Assembly (NCBI GenBank): GCA_019694615.1
Contig: JAIBBP010000016.1
Span: 21,259 to 85,258 of the forward strand
Source: Microthrixaceae bacterium
GTDB lineage: Bacteria > Actinomycetota > Acidimicrobiia > Acidimicrobiales > Microtrichaceae
Direction of reading: 5' to 3'
Length of the DNA stretch: 64,000 nt
Made by a program: the position numbers and the translations under genes. Position 1 is the first letter of the stretch; each line of letters starts with the position of its first letter. The notes beneath the pieces are model-generated. The model searched no databases and was not told where the DNA came from. It saw only the letters and a list, made by a program, of their open reading frames with translations. Shown here one piece after another: positions 32,911-42,593 of the stretch.

Positions 32911-33525
32911 ATGGCGACTGACATGAGCTTCGACGACGCCCTCGCCGGGCGGCGGTCGTGTCGGTCGTACTCGGTGGACCCGGTCGAGTCGGAGGTGCTG
33001 GAATCGGTGCTGGCGGCGGCGTCGCGGGGCCCGTCGGCGGGCAACACCTGGGCGCTCGACCTCGTCGTCCTAGAAGGGCCGACCCAGACCGCCCGGTACT
33101 GGGACACGACGTTGCCGTCCGTCAAGCGGGATCAGTTCCCCTGGCCGGGGCTCCTGCGTGCGCCGGTGCTCGTGGTTCCGGTCGTCGATCCGACCGCGTA
33201 TGTGCGGCGCTACGCGGAGCCCGACAAGGCCCACGCCGGGCTCGGAAATCACGAGTCGGATTGGACGGTGCCCTACTGGTGGGTCGACGGCGGGGCGGCG
33301 GTCATGGCGATCCTCCTCGCTGCGAGTGCTGCCGGGCTCGGCAGCCTGTTGTTCGGCGTGTTCGACCACGAAGTGGCCGTTGCCGAGGTGCTGGGCATCC
33401 CGCCAGACCGCCGCCTCCTGGGCACGGTTGCGCTCGGCTACCCCGACGGAGCCGACCGTCGATCCAGCTCCGGCCGGCGCCGCCGCCCCGATCCCGGTGA
33501 GTTCATCCACCACGACGGCTGGTGA
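32911..33525 (+). CDS. Nitroreductase-family protein
   Basis: A 204-residue FMN-binding nitroreductase-family protein. The N-terminal RRSCRSY and ASRGPSAGNTWALDLVVL motifs are the usual FMN-contacting start. YWWVDGGAAVMAILLAASAAGLGSLLFG is the dimer helix, and PDRRLLGTVALGYP the C-terminal signature. Substrate unknown; such enzymes reduce nitro compounds, quinones or flavins with NAD(P)H. The ATG at 32911 is used; a TTG at 32902 is in frame. It may share a transcript with the following transporter. Confidence 0.85.
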   Translation: MATDMSFDDALAGRRSCRSYSVDPVESEVLESVLAAASRGPSAGNTWALDLVVLEGPTQTARYWDTTLPSVKRDQFPWPGLLRAPVLVVPVVDPTAYVRRYAEPDKAHAGLGNHESDWTVPYWWVDGGAAVMAILLAASAAGLGSLLFGVFDHEVAVAEVLGIPPDRRLLGTVALGYPDGADRRSSSGRRRRPDPGEFIHHDGW

Positions 33526-33530
33526 GCGAC

Positions 33531-33536
33531 TACAGT
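33531..33536 (+). promoter_or_regulatory. Candidate -10 TACAGT upstream of the MMPL transporter
   Basis: TACAGT lies 49 bases before the ATG at 33586; GGGGGAG is the ribosome-binding site between them. Confidence 0.35.
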
Positions 33537-33585
33537 TCCCTCGCCGTTCGCCGGGCCGTGGCCCAGCCGTCACCGGGGGAGAACA

Positions 33586-36195
33586 ATGCAGAGATTCTGG
33601 TCACGCCTCGCTGTTGAGCTCGGAAAACGAGCAGGCTTGGTCGCGCTGGTTGGCCTCATCGTCACATTGATCCTGGGGTACGGGATCACCCGCCTCTCGT
33701 TCGCGACGGGCACCGACAGCTATCTCAACGCCGACGACGAGGCCTACAAGGCCAGCATCGACTACCAGGATCGCTTTGGGGGAGAGGCGAATCTAACGGT
33801 CATCACGATGGACGAGGGCCACACGGTCACGGAGCTCCTCACGAACGAGAAGAACCGGGCCGCAATCGAGAAGGCGAGTGCCGAGCTTCGCAAGGTTCCG
33901 GGCATCCGTGGCGTCGTCGACCCGATCGTCGCCCTTCAGCTGTCCCACAACCTCATCACCATCTGTGTCGCCGACCGCCTCGCGCCCGACCCCGACGCCT
34001 CCCCCGGCGCTCCCGCCCCCTCCTGCGATGGAGATCCGGCATCTCCATCGATCGCGAACGCGCTGAACTCCGTCGCAGCGACGTCGCTGGCGCGGGCGAT
34101 CGAGTCGAGCGAAGGCGAGGACCACGCTCTCCGCGAGGAGGACAACGCGATCACCTCTGGCAAGGTGCTGTCGATTCCGCCGACTGACTGGGTGATCGGC
34201 AATCCGGCGTGGACGGAGTTCCTGCTGTTCGACAACCAGGGCGAGGTGCGCCTCGCCCAGCGGCCGGTGTTCCCCGACAGTACCCACGCCATGATCCTCG
34301 CCCGGTTCGACGGCAACATGAAGGTCGACCCGGCAACGGAGGCGACGAACAAGGCGTACGACATCATCGAGGGACTCGAACTCGAGAACGCCGAGATCCG
34401 CACGACGGGCGCACCGAAGCTGCTCGTCGAGATCAACGACTACCTCCGCGGTGGAATGCTGCAGCTCGGTGGCATCGCGTTGGCGATCATGGTGCTCATC
34501 CTCCTCCTGTTGTTCGACGTGCGCTGGCGGCTCCTTCCGCTGGCGGTCATCCTCGTCGGGGTCATCTGGGCGTTCGGTACCGCTGGGTTCCTCGGCATCC
34601 CGCTGACGCTCGTCACCGTTGCCGGGCTGCCCGTGATGTTGGGCATCGGTATCGACTACGCGATCCAGATGCACGCCCGGGTCGAGGAGGAAGCGGTAAT
34701 CGGGCGCTCGGGCCACCCGATCCAGGAAACGGCGCGGAACCTGGGTCCGGCGCTCCTCGTCGTCACGTTCGATGCTGTGTTCGCGTTCGTTGCACTTCAG
34801 TGGGCGAAGGTGCCGATGCTCCGCGACTTCGGACTGCTCCTGGCCATCGGCGTCGCCGTCATCTGCATTGCCTCGATCATCGTGCCGCTCGCGACGCTCG
34901 GCATTCGCGAGTACCGGCGCCCCACGCCGAAGGGCGAGTACCGGGAAGGCTGGCTGGGTCGGCTGGTCGAGAAGCTTGGCGGGCTTCCCGCCGTTTCGGC
35001 GATCCCCCTCGCGATTGCGTCGATAGCGATCTTCTTCGGCGGAATCGTCGTCGAGGAGAAACTCCACATCCAGACCGACCCGGTGAAGTGGGTGAACCCC
35101 GAATCGGAGGTGATCAGGAACCTCCAGTACGCCGAGAAGGAAGTCGGCGGCTCGAGCGAGCTCGGCGTGTTCATCGAATCCGACGACGTGTTCACCCAGC
35201 CCGTGGTCGACCACGTCGACGAGTTTGCGACCCGCTACCTGGCGGAACATCCGAAAGATCTTGTGGTCGCCTCCAGCATCGTTACGATCATCGGCGACCT
35301 GCTCGCCGTTCCCGGCACCGAGCGGGTTCACCCCGAAGCCGAGTTGGTAAAGCTGGGGTGGGAGGTCGCACCGTGCGACATCAAGTCGTCGGTGGTCAGC
35401 ACGACGGCAGAGGACCCGGCCTGCCCTCAGAACGAACCGGCACCGTCGACGAGCGCAGCGGACCAGGCGTTCAACATCGCCTTCCTCACCGGCCCCGGTT
35501 CGCTGGAGCAGCGGAAGGTCATCGTCGAGGACATCCGCACGAATCAGGACCCCGAGACGGGAGATGACAAACCTCCTGCGGGCACGACGGTTACACCGTC
35601 CGGCCTCGTGGTGGTCGGAGTCGGACTGCTCGACAATCTGGAGAAGAACCGGATCCTCCTCACCTACCTGTCGATCGCTTTCGTCGGAATCTTCCTCGCC
35701 ATTCGAATGAAGAGCATCGTGCGCTCGTTGCTGTCACTCGTTCCCGTGCTGATCGCGGTCGGAGTTTCGTCGTTGGTGGCTTACTGGCTGGATCTCGAAC
35801 TGTCACCCATGACGGCGGTAGGGGGCCCACTGGTCGTTGCGGCGTGCACCGAGTTCACATCGCTGATCCTGCTGCGATTCGTCGAAGAGCGCGGTCGAGG
35901 ACTCGATCCCAAGGAGGCCGTCGACGTCACGGGAGCCCGAACCGGAAGAGCGTTCATCGTGTCGGCGCTCACCGCCATCGCCGGTGTCGCCGTGATCTCC
36001 TTCTCCTCGATGCCGCTGCTGCGTGACTTCGGTCGTGTCGTCGGTATGAACGTCGCTGTCGCACTCCTCAGCGCGCTGGTCGTGCTCCCCCCGATGCTGG
36101 TGTGGGCCGACAAGTGGGGCCTGGTGTCGAAGGGCATGATCAAACCGCAGGAACCGATGATTCCCGTCGAGCCCGACGGGAAGGCGCACGGGTAG
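33586..36195 (+). CDS. MMPL/RND-family transporter
   Basis: An 869-residue RND-superfamily protein with two repeats, each with one membrane segment, a large outer domain and a five-segment bundle. The first segment lies near residues 19-40. The first bundle (about 285-445) contains GIGIDYAIQMHARVEEE, the proton-relay region. The second bundle follows LLTYLSIAFVGIFLAIR, and the repeat ends TGRAFIVSALTAIAGVAVISFS. MMPL proteins export lipids or other hydrophobic compounds at the inner membrane by proton motive force. The cargo is unknown. A TetR gene begins 7 bases after its stop and is its probable regulator. Confidence 0.85.
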   Translation: MQRFWSRLAVELGKRAGLVALVGLIVTLILGYGITRLSFATGTDSYLNADDEAYKASIDYQDRFGGEANLTVITMDEGHTVTELLTNEKNRAAIEKASAELRKVPGIRGVVDPIVALQLSHNLITICVADRLAPDPDASPGAPAPSCDGDPASPSIANALNSVAATSLARAIESSEGEDHALREEDNAITSGKVLSIPPTDWVIGNPAWTEFLLFDNQGEVRLAQRPVFPDSTHAMILARFDGNMKVDPATEATNKAYDIIEGLELENAEIRTTGAPKLLVEINDYLRGGMLQLGGIALAIMVLILLLLFDVRWRLLPLAVILVGVIWAFGTAGFLGIPLTLVTVAGLPVMLGIGIDYAIQMHARVEEEAVIGRSGHPIQETARNLGPALLVVTFDAVFAFVALQWAKVPMLRDFGLLLAIGVAVICIASIIVPLATLGIREYRRPTPKGEYREGWLGRLVEKLGGLPAVSAIPLAIASIAIFFGGIVVEEKLHIQTDPVKWVNPESEVIRNLQYAEKEVGGSSELGVFIESDDVFTQPVVDHVDEFATRYLAEHPKDLVVASSIVTIIGDLLAVPGTERVHPEAELVKLGWEVAPCDIKSSVVSTTAEDPACPQNEPAPSTSAADQAFNIAFLTGPGSLEQRKVIVEDIRTNQDPETGDDKPPAGTTVTPSGLVVVGVGLLDNLEKNRILLTYLSIAFVGIFLAIRMKSIVRSLLSLVPVLIAVGVSSLVAYWLDLELSPMTAVGGPLVVAACTEFTSLILLRFVEERGRGLDPKEAVDVTGARTGRAFIVSALTAIAGVAVISFSSMPLLRDFGRVVGMNVAVALLSALVVLPPMLVWADKWGLVSKGMIKPQEPMIPVEPDGKAHG

Positions 36196-36202
36196 CAGCG
36201 GG

Positions 36203-36841
36203 GTGAACGTCGACGCTGAGTCCCCGACGAAGGCCGAGGCTGCGACGGACTCCACCCGTGCGCGGATTCTCGCGACGGTCATCGAAACCCTCGAGCAGGG
36301 CGGAGAGCAGGCGGTGAGGATTCGAGACGTCGCTGCGTCGGTCGGGATCGCTGTCGGGGCGGTGTACCACCACTTCGACGGCCGGGAAGGCCTCATCGCT
36401 GCTGCTCGGGTAGCGCAGTTCGAGCGAGTGCTCGGCGGTGACGTCGAGGCAATCAGGGATCTGGTCCAACGCTCGGCGACTGTCGACGAACTCCGGGCAG
36501 GAATGCACTTCCTCACCCGTGCCGCCCACAGTGAGGCCCGCGCCCCGTTGCGCCGGCTCCGTGCCGAGGTCACCGGCGTCGCTCGCCACAGCCCCACGTT
36601 GGCGGCGGCGTTGTCGGAGACGCAGGATCGTCGCACCAGCGAGCTGGCTGACTCGGTGGCGGTCGCTCAATCGGCTGGGCTGGTTCGACCAGAGCTTGAC
36701 CCTCGGTCAGTCGCGACGCTGCTGCAGGCCGTCACCCTCGGACTGGTGCTGAACGACATCAACCTGGCGCAGCCAGTTGACGAGGAATCGTGGTTCGAGT
36801 TGATCGACTATCTGTATGAAGGCCTGTTGACCGTCTCGTAG
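36203..36841 (+). CDS. TetR-family transcriptional regulator
   Basis: A 212-residue TetR regulator. The N-terminal helix-turn-helix covers about residues 17-63 (TRARILATVIETLEQGGEQA, VRIRDVAASVGIAVGAVYHHF). The C-terminal ligand domain is all helical and resembles TetR_C domains of lipid-responsive members only loosely. It starts with GTG 7 bases after the MMPL transporter stop, so the two form one operon and the regulator probably controls transporter expression. A hairpin lies directly after its stop. Confidence 0.88.
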   Translation: MNVDAESPTKAEAATDSTRARILATVIETLEQGGEQAVRIRDVAASVGIAVGAVYHHFDGREGLIAAARVAQFERVLGGDVEAIRDLVQRSATVDELRAGMHFLTRAAHSEARAPLRRLRAEVTGVARHSPTLAAALSETQDRRTSELADSVAVAQSAGLVRPELDPRSVATLLQAVTLGLVLNDINLAQPVDEESWFELIDYLYEGLLTVS

Positions 36842-36861
36842 CCGACGTGAAGACACGTCGG
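36842..36861. terminator. Bidirectional hairpin between convergent genes
   Basis: CCGACGTG, loop AAGA, CACGTCGG: a perfect 8-bp stem between the TetR stop (36841) and the end of the convergent lipase gene (36876). It can act for both transcripts. Confidence 0.6.
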
Positions 36862-36875
36862 TGTCTGCAGGGTGG

Positions 36876-38213
36876 TCAGCGAGGTGACGGACTGTCGGGG
36901 GAGCCACAGCTGGTCGGTGCGGGGAGGCCGGCGAATCGATCCAACACCCACTGGCGGGTCGCGGGGTAGGTGTCGCCCACGACTCCGCTGTGCCCGCCTG
37001 ATGCGTTCAGCCAACGCAGCGTCGGCTCGCCACGTCCGCACGTTCGACCCTTGACGACCGCTGACATCACCTCAGGCACGGTTCGGTCGTCCACGGAGTG
37101 AACGAGAAGGAGTGGTCCGGTGCCCGCAGTCATCCCCGGCTCCGAGCGGTCGAGGAGGGTCCGCCACGGCTCGACGGCGTTGGGGGGCGCGACGACGACG
37201 TTGGAGGCACCGAAGAGCATCAAAGCCTGATCGACGTGAAGTTTGCAGCCCTTCTCGATCGTCTGGTCGATGGCGCTGATCGCCTCCGGAACCAGGATGT
37301 CGGACAGTCGGGCGTCCGGATGCCGGGAGGCGATGCCGGCGAGGGTCAGGGCTGCGAAGCCCTTCGGTTGAAGTGTGAGAATCGCGGTGAGGGAGTCCCT
37401 CAGCAGCGCCGGCGGGGCGATGGCGACAGTACCGACCAGTCGCCGTTGGGGCGAGCGCGAAGCCGCCAGCTCCCGTGCGAACAAGGCGGCGTGCCCTCCC
37501 TGGGAGTGACCCCACACGGCGTAGTCGCCGGAGAGAAGGACGCCGGGGAGCTGCGCCGCCGCCTCGACGATGTCGACGACGGAGCTCCCCTCGGTCGCAC
37601 CGTCGAGGTACGGGTGCAGTCCGGGAGTGCCGAGGCCGGGGTAGTCGGTGGACGCGACGACGAACCCGTCGGCGACCATCGGGTCCGGCACCGGGAGGTA
37701 GTCGAGGGCGCGTGAGGGAGCGCAGTGGTCGGCCGACCCCGTGGTGCCGTGGGCCCACGAGATGGTCGGCCACCCAGCAGCAGGCGGCGCTCCGGCCGGA
37801 ACGCGAACCATACCCGTGACAACCTCGGAGACGTCCGCTGCTGCTCCGGACGTGTACATGACCCGCCACAGGGATCCTGGCGCACCGGGCAATGGATCAA
37901 GGCGCTGAAAGCGCAGCAGCGTTCCCGGCGTGGTGCCGGCCGCCGGAGGTGGGTCCGCGTAGAGGTCGGCCCCGCCGGGTATTTCGACAGCACTGGGGAT
38001 CGCCGTAGCGGCCGGAGCGACCGTGGTTGTGGTCGAGTTCCCGGGTGTCGTCGAGGTTGAGGTTGAGGTTGAGGTCGACGTTGAGACCGGTGTCATGCTC
38101 GTAGCCGCATCGGCCGGACGAGCAGCCCGCACCGGTCCGTTGTCGCAGCCGGCGCTCATCACAACGATGACGGCGGCAGCCACTGCTCGGCCGCGGCGGA
38201 GCGGCGACCTCAC
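36876..38213 (-). CDS. Secreted lipase-like alpha/beta hydrolase (lipoprotein)
   Basis: A 445-residue exported hydrolase. The signal peptide ends in the lipobox MSAGC, so it is probably a lipoprotein processed by the LspA encoded upstream. A Ser/Thr linker (STSTSTST run, then a TTTT stretch) separates it from the catalytic domain, which resembles secretory LIP-type lipases: SWAHGTTGSADHCAPS, ASTDYPGLGTPG, nucleophile Ser237 in GHSQGG, and LVHSVDDRTVP for the Asp. The His is probably in NASGGHSGVVGD. GTG start in a 4-base overlap with the upstream SCO6745-like gene. Confidence 0.8.
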   Translation of the reverse strand: MRSPLRRGRAVAAAVIVVMSAGCDNGPVRAARPADAATSMTPVSTSTSTSTSTSTTPGNSTTTTVAPAATAIPSAVEIPGGADLYADPPPAAGTTPGTLLRFQRLDPLPGAPGSLWRVMYTSGAAADVSEVVTGMVRVPAGAPPAAGWPTISWAHGTTGSADHCAPSRALDYLPVPDPMVADGFVVASTDYPGLGTPGLHPYLDGATEGSSVVDIVEAAAQLPGVLLSGDYAVWGHSQGGHAALFARELAASRSPQRRLVGTVAIAPPALLRDSLTAILTLQPKGFAALTLAGIASRHPDARLSDILVPEAISAIDQTIEKGCKLHVDQALMLFGASNVVVAPPNAVEPWRTLLDRSEPGMTAGTGPLLLVHSVDDRTVPEVMSAVVKGRTCGRGEPTLRWLNASGGHSGVVGDTYPATRQWVLDRFAGLPAPTSCGSPDSPSPR

Positions 38214-39097
38214 AGCGCAGGGAGTCCGATGGGGTTCGGGTACGGGATCATTCCCGACCGGGCGGCGATCGTCGCTACCGGACGCAGCACGGTCCGCAGC
38301 AGGTCGAGGCCGGTCTCGGTGAGCCCTTCCTGATAGGGCTGCCATGCGATCTCGTCGGTGGCGGCCTCGACCTGAGCGTGAAGGATGTGGGCTGCTTCGG
38401 TCGGCGAGCCGTTGTCATCCAACAGGCCCCGTCCCCCGAGACGGTCGACGGCCTCATCCCATTCGGCTTCGGTCCACCCGCGTGCCTGCCGAAGGTGCTC
38501 TGCGGTCGCGGCCGCGGGGTTGATGGCCGACGCCAGGATGAGGGACTCGATCCCGCGCAGGTCGAACGCGACGAGCGCGGCGACATGCCCGTCGCCGCGG
38601 TGCTCGCGCAGCGTGGTTGCCGCTTGCCAGAGTCGCTCGACGGGATCGGTGCGTGGCGGCAGAGACTGATTCGCCAAGGCGAGCACTCGACCATCGCAAC
38701 GAGCGGCGGCCGCCGCGGACTCCAGCATCGGCACCGCTCGGCGCGCGTGTTCGTCCACCTCGGGGTCGATCTGGCGGAGCGCGATGGCCGCCGCAGCGGC
38801 GCGTGCGTCGATGATGGCGTCCGGTGTCGACCGCTCCCACGCGTTCGGCAACGCGCGCCGAACCAGGGAAGGGGCGAAGTTGTAGAAGGTCGCCTCGACG
38901 AGCGTTGCGGACGCTGTGCCCATCGGCGCGCTGCGGGCAGCGAAATAGCCCATCCAGAAGCCTTTCATGCCGGCCTCGGCCATGGCGTCACGACACGCGG
39001 GAGCGAAGTAGGTGATCGCGTGGACCGGCTCGATCAGCTGCCACATGCGGCGGCTCGGTGCATGCGTTGGATCGACGGTCGTCGAATCGGCGGGCAT
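38210..39097 (-). CDS. SCO6745-like helical protein
   Basis: A 295-residue all-helical protein that I match to the SCO6745/SalK-like family of actinobacteria by RRMWQLIEPVHAITYFAP, GYFAARSAPMG and the late EATDEIAWQPY-type segment (here AATDEIAWQPYQEG). The family has no established biochemical role. No signal peptide. It lies in a minus-strand run with the lipase (4-base overlap) and the secreted unknown protein upstream (9-base gap), so the three are probably co-transcribed. Confidence 0.75.
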   Translation of the reverse strand: MPADSTTVDPTHAPSRRMWQLIEPVHAITYFAPACRDAMAEAGMKGFWMGYFAARSAPMGTASATLVEATFYNFAPSLVRRALPNAWERSTPDAIIDARAAAAAIALRQIDPEVDEHARRAVPMLESAAAAARCDGRVLALANQSLPPRTDPVERLWQAATTLREHRGDGHVAALVAFDLRGIESLILASAINPAAATAEHLRQARGWTEAEWDEAVDRLGGRGLLDDNGSPTEAAHILHAQVEAATDEIAWQPYQEGLTETGLDLLRTVLRPVATIAARSGMIPYPNPIGLPAL

Positions 39098-39106
39098 GAG
39101 CGATGT

Positions 39107-40405
39107 CTAGCGCCGGAGACCGGGATTCGTCGGGTGGATCGACGGAAACGGCTGCGACGGGTTCACGACGTAGATGCGGTCTTGGGTGAACAGCCCCCGC
39201 AACATGGAGCCTGCCTCGGGGGTGTCGACGACCCCGAGTGACTCCCAGATCGCCTTGGCGTCGGGGTTCACCATCCCGTCGACCTCGATGGAGGTGCCGT
39301 AGCAACCGGTCTCAGCGATCACCCAGCCGTAGTCACGGAGCGCGACAGCGAACACCCGAGCCGTCGATCTCAGCGGCTCAGCGTAACCCCGTTCGGTGAG
39401 CCAGGCCTCGATCTCTTCGTCGCTCACGTCGAGAGCGAACCGCATGCCTTCGGGCACCGTCTTCTGCCGGTAGGCCGGCGTGCTCGGCTGGTTGTTGGCA
39501 CCGCAGTCGGTCGGCGCCTTGTCGAACCACTCGATCCGTGTCGCCGGCGGGACATAGAACCCACACGTTGAACCGGCGGCGTCGGTGGCCATCTGGGCTG
39601 CATCACAGGGCGGCCCGAACATCGTGTTGAACACGGTCATCTCGAGCGCGTGTTCGATGACCCCGGCCCGAACCTCGTAGGGCGTCGTCACGAGGGCGAG
39701 TTTGGGGATGCCCATTCCCCGCCCGTTCTGGGTGCTGTTCCACGTGCGGTAGTCCGCCACGGTGCCGTCCTCGTTCACGAGCTTCGATGCGCCGCCGACG
39801 CAGATGTCACTGAACGGCGTGAAGCCCGACGCCAAGTTGGCGAGACCGAGGCATGTCGAGGGGTTGTTGCGCTGATACGCCCACACGACCCAGTGCTCAC
39901 CGGTGTCGGGATTCGCCATCAGGATCATGGCGTCGCTGCCATTGGCCTCGCGCCAACTCTCGTTCCACGGGATCTCGATCGAGTACCCGGGCTCAGGTGG
40001 GTAGCCGAAGTCGGCGAAGTAGGCACGCTTGGTCCCCGTCGCGGTACGTGCGTCGTAGATCGGCGTCGAGTAGTCCCGGAACTGGATGTAGATGTCGTCG
40101 CGCTGGGTGGGGTCGTTCCACGCTCCGTAGTTGGAGTACTTCCAGAACCGCTCGGCGTACTCGGCGTACTCGGTGGATCGACCGAGCTCCGACACCGGCC
40201 GATTCCAGGCCACTTCCGGCGCGAAGGGACGACGGAGGTCGAAGGCGGACGCGCCCCCCGGAAGCGTCGGCGGAGGCCCTGTCGGTCCGGTCGTCGGTGG
40301 CGCCACGGACTGCTGGGCGTTGTTCCGCGTCACCACGGCGACGGCGAGGACGAGCAGGAGCACAGCGGCTCCGACGGCGAGGACGATCCTGGTGCGAGAA
40401 CGCAT
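39107..40405 (-). CDS. Membrane-anchored or secreted protein of unknown function
   Basis: A 432-residue protein with a basic N-terminus and a hydrophobic segment (about 8-26, VLAVGAAVLLLVLAVAVV) that could be an uncleaved anchor or signal peptide. A Pro/Thr/Gly linker follows, then a large globular domain rich in aromatic residues (AERFWKYSNYGAWND, AYFADFGYPPEPGYSIEIPW) with several Cys that may pair outside the cell. It loosely resembles extracellular carbohydrate-active or binding domains, but I see no catalytic signature. The start is 11 bases after the YyaL-like gene, so it belongs to the same minus-strand operon. Confidence 0.65.
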   Translation of the reverse strand: MRSRTRIVLAVGAAVLLLVLAVAVVTRNNAQQSVAPPTTGPTGPPPTLPGGASAFDLRRPFAPEVAWNRPVSELGRSTEYAEYAERFWKYSNYGAWNDPTQRDDIYIQFRDYSTPIYDARTATGTKRAYFADFGYPPEPGYSIEIPWNESWREANGSDAMILMANPDTGEHWVVWAYQRNNPSTCLGLANLASGFTPFSDICVGGASKLVNEDGTVADYRTWNSTQNGRGMGIPKLALVTTPYEVRAGVIEHALEMTVFNTMFGPPCDAAQMATDAAGSTCGFYVPPATRIEWFDKAPTDCGANNQPSTPAYRQKTVPEGMRFALDVSDEEIEAWLTERGYAEPLRSTARVFAVALRDYGWVIAETGCYGTSIEVDGMVNPDAKAIWESLGVVDTPEAGSMLRGLFTQDRIYVVNPSQPFPSIHPTNPGLRR

Positions 40406-40415
40406 GGCCGAACCG

Positions 40416-42458
40416 TCAGGGACCCGCGAGCTGATCGGTCAGATCAGCCGCGTTGTCGACCGGCAGGCGGCACTCCTGGCCTTCACACACGTAGGCGAAT
40501 CCGTCGGCACGATCAGCCCACAACGACCCTTCGCCTCGCTCACCCCACGCGAGCACCACCGACGGACGCCACGCCGATCGAACCACGCCGACGAGGTCGG
40601 GTCGATCACCGGGAACGACGACCTCGCGGATGCCTCCGGCGTCGAGCTCGACCGCCGCCAGAAGGTTGGCGAACGCGAGGGGCGAGTCAGCGGCGACGGT
40701 TCCGAGCAACGACAGCAGATCGTGCGCGGCGGAGGTGAACCGCTCGGTGGTCGGGTCATCCGCCGAGCCGAGAGCTGCGAGGCGAAGCAGCGCGACAGCG
40801 GCGGTTGACGCTGCCGACGGAGTCGCGTTGTCCATCAGGTCCTTCGGGCGGGCGACGAGCGCCTCGGCATCGTGTGCCGTGGTGTACAGCCCACCGTGGA
40901 CGGTGTCCCAGTAGTGGTCGAGGAGGAGGACGGCAGTCGCTCGGGCCTCCTCCAGCCAACGCAGCCGGCCGGTCGCCTCGTAGAGGCGGGTGAACCCGTC
41001 GACGAGCGTCGCATGATCGTGGGCGTACGCGGCGTGGCGGGCACCACCGTGGGTCTGCCAACTGCGCCTCCACCGGCCGTCGTCGCCTTTGAGCTCCCGG
41101 CACAGGAACTCGGCCAGATCGATCGCGGCGTTGAGCCACTCCGGTTCGTCGCAGGCCGAAGCCGCCTCGGCCAGCGACGCGAGGAGAAGCCCGTTCCATT
41201 CGGTGAGGATCTTGTCGTCGAGCCCCGGGCGCGAACGGCGCTCGCGGTGCTCGAACAGGACGCGTCGTGCGTCGGCCATCTCCGGGTCGTCGCTGTCGGC
41301 GCCGAACGCGCCGATCGGTAGGAAGAGGATGTTGGATCCGCCGGCCGCGCTCGGCTCGAAGTTGCCGCTTCGGGTGACGCCGTAGCGGGCGACGAACGCC
41401 GTGGCCGCCGGTTCACCGAGCGACTCGGTGAGCACGTCGGTCACCTCATCGAGAGACCAGACGTAGAAGGTCCCTTCTTCGCTGTGGCCGGTCGCGTCGA
41501 GGGAATCGGCGTCCTCCGCCGAGAAGAAGCCGCCGGCCGGGTGGCGAAGATCCCGCAACAGGTAGGAGATCGTCTCCTCCACAACTCGCCGGTACGAGGC
41601 ATTGCCGGTGAGCTGCCACGCGTGCAGATAGGGGCGGAGCAGGAGTGCGTTGTCGTACAGCATCTTCTCGAAGTGGGGAACGAGCCACGCCTCATCGACG
41701 GAGTAGCGGGCGAAACCTCCGCCGAGATGGTCGTAGATACCACCGGCACACATGGCGTCGAGCGAGTGCAGCGCCGTGCCGAGTGCGTCGCTCGACCCGG
41801 TCCGGAGGTGCTGGCGGAGGAGGAAGTCGAGCGACATCGACTGGGGGAACTTCGGAGCGCCCCCGAAGCCACCCCACCGATGATCGTGTTGACCGATCAG
41901 TATCGCCTCGGCGCGAGCGAGTGCCTCGATTCGGGGGCGATTGCCGTCGACGGTCAGGTTGGGCCGACGACGGAGGTGCTCGGTGAGCTGGTCTGCCTGG
42001 TCCTCGACACCGTCGCGGCGGTGACGCCAGGCGTCGTCAATCGCCTCGCACAGTTGCATGAACGTGGGGCCGTTTCCACGACGGGTCTTCGGGAAGTACG
42101 TGCCGCAGAAGAACGGTCGGCCGTCATGATCCATGAACACCGTCATCGGCCAACCGCCGTGGCCGGTCATCGCCTGGGTGGCCTCCATGTACACGGCGTC
42201 GACATCGGGGCGTTCCTCGCGATCGACCTTGACGTTGACGAAGAGCCGGTTCACCAGCTCGGCGGTTTCGGTGTCCTCGAACGATTCGTGAGCCATCACG
42301 TGGCACCAGTGACACGCCGAGTAGCCGACGGACAACAGGATGGGTCGATCGGTGGTGCGGGCGACTTCGAACGCCTCGGGACCCCACGGATACCAGTCCA
42401 CGGGGTTGTCGGCGTGCTGGCGGAGGTAGGGACTGGTTTCGTCCTGGAGCCGGTTCAC
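40416..42458 (-). CDS. YyaL/SSP411-family thioredoxin-domain protein
   Basis: A 680-residue protein of the DUF255 family (bacterial YyaL, human SPATA20). It opens with [20 protein letters not shown] and the thioredoxin-like CHWC site (Cys49, Cys52) in [18 protein letters not shown]. An (alpha/alpha)6-type barrel follows ([44 protein letters not shown]). The family role is not settled. The GTG at 42458 gives the canonical N-terminus and has TAGCGT 7 bases upstream. The open frame continues far upstream, but that part is antisense to phoD and is not coding. Confidence 0.88.
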   Translation of the reverse strand: MNRLQDETSPYLRQHADNPVDWYPWGPEAFEVARTTDRPILLSVGYSACHWCHVMAHESFEDTETAELVNRLFVNVKVDREERPDVDAVYMEATQAMTGHGGWPMTVFMDHDGRPFFCGTYFPKTRRGNGPTFMQLCEAIDDAWRHRRDGVEDQADQLTEHLRRRPNLTVDGNRPRIEALARAEAILIGQHDHRWGGFGGAPKFPQSMSLDFLLRQHLRTGSSDALGTALHSLDAMCAGGIYDHLGGGFARYSVDEAWLVPHFEKMLYDNALLLRPYLHAWQLTGNASYRRVVEETISYLLRDLRHPAGGFFSAEDADSLDATGHSEEGTFYVWSLDEVTDVLTESLGEPAATAFVARYGVTRSGNFEPSAAGGSNILFLPIGAFGADSDDPEMADARRVLFEHRERRSRPGLDDKILTEWNGLLLASLAEAASACDEPEWLNAAIDLAEFLCRELKGDDGRWRRSWQTHGGARHAAYAHDHATLVDGFTRLYEATGRLRWLEEARATAVLLLDHYWDTVHGGLYTTAHDAEALVARPKDLMDNATPSAASTAAVALLRLAALGSADDPTTERFTSAAHDLLSLLGTVAADSPLAFANLLAAVELDAGGIREVVVPGDRPDLVGVVRSAWRPSVVLAWGERGEGSLWADRADGFAYVCEGQECRLPVDNAADLTDQLAGP

Positions 42459-42465
42459 GGCGAGG

Positions 42466-42471
42466 ACGCTA
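42466..42471 (-). promoter_or_regulatory. -10 hexamer TAGCGT, leaderless YyaL-like gene
   Basis: On the minus strand TAGCGT ends 7 bases before the GTG at 42458. It fixes the start against the much longer open frame. Confidence 0.5.
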
Positions 42472-42593
42472 CCCGGGCCTGACCGGAGACCCGGTGGCGG
42501 GGCGCGCCCGGCGGTCTCAGGCGGGAGGCAAGATGAACACGAGGTGAACGACAGGTAGCCTTCCGCTCGGTCTAACGCGGTCGATGTGGGGGT

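Noticed and set aside
33793..35331. 512-codon minus-strand open frame opposite the MMPL transporter gene
   Set aside because: Charged, compositionally biased translation with no motif; a mirror frame of the high-GC transporter gene.
38050..38090. Short GAGGTT-type repeat
   Set aside because: It is the coding sequence of the Ser/Thr linker in the lipase, not a regulatory repeat.
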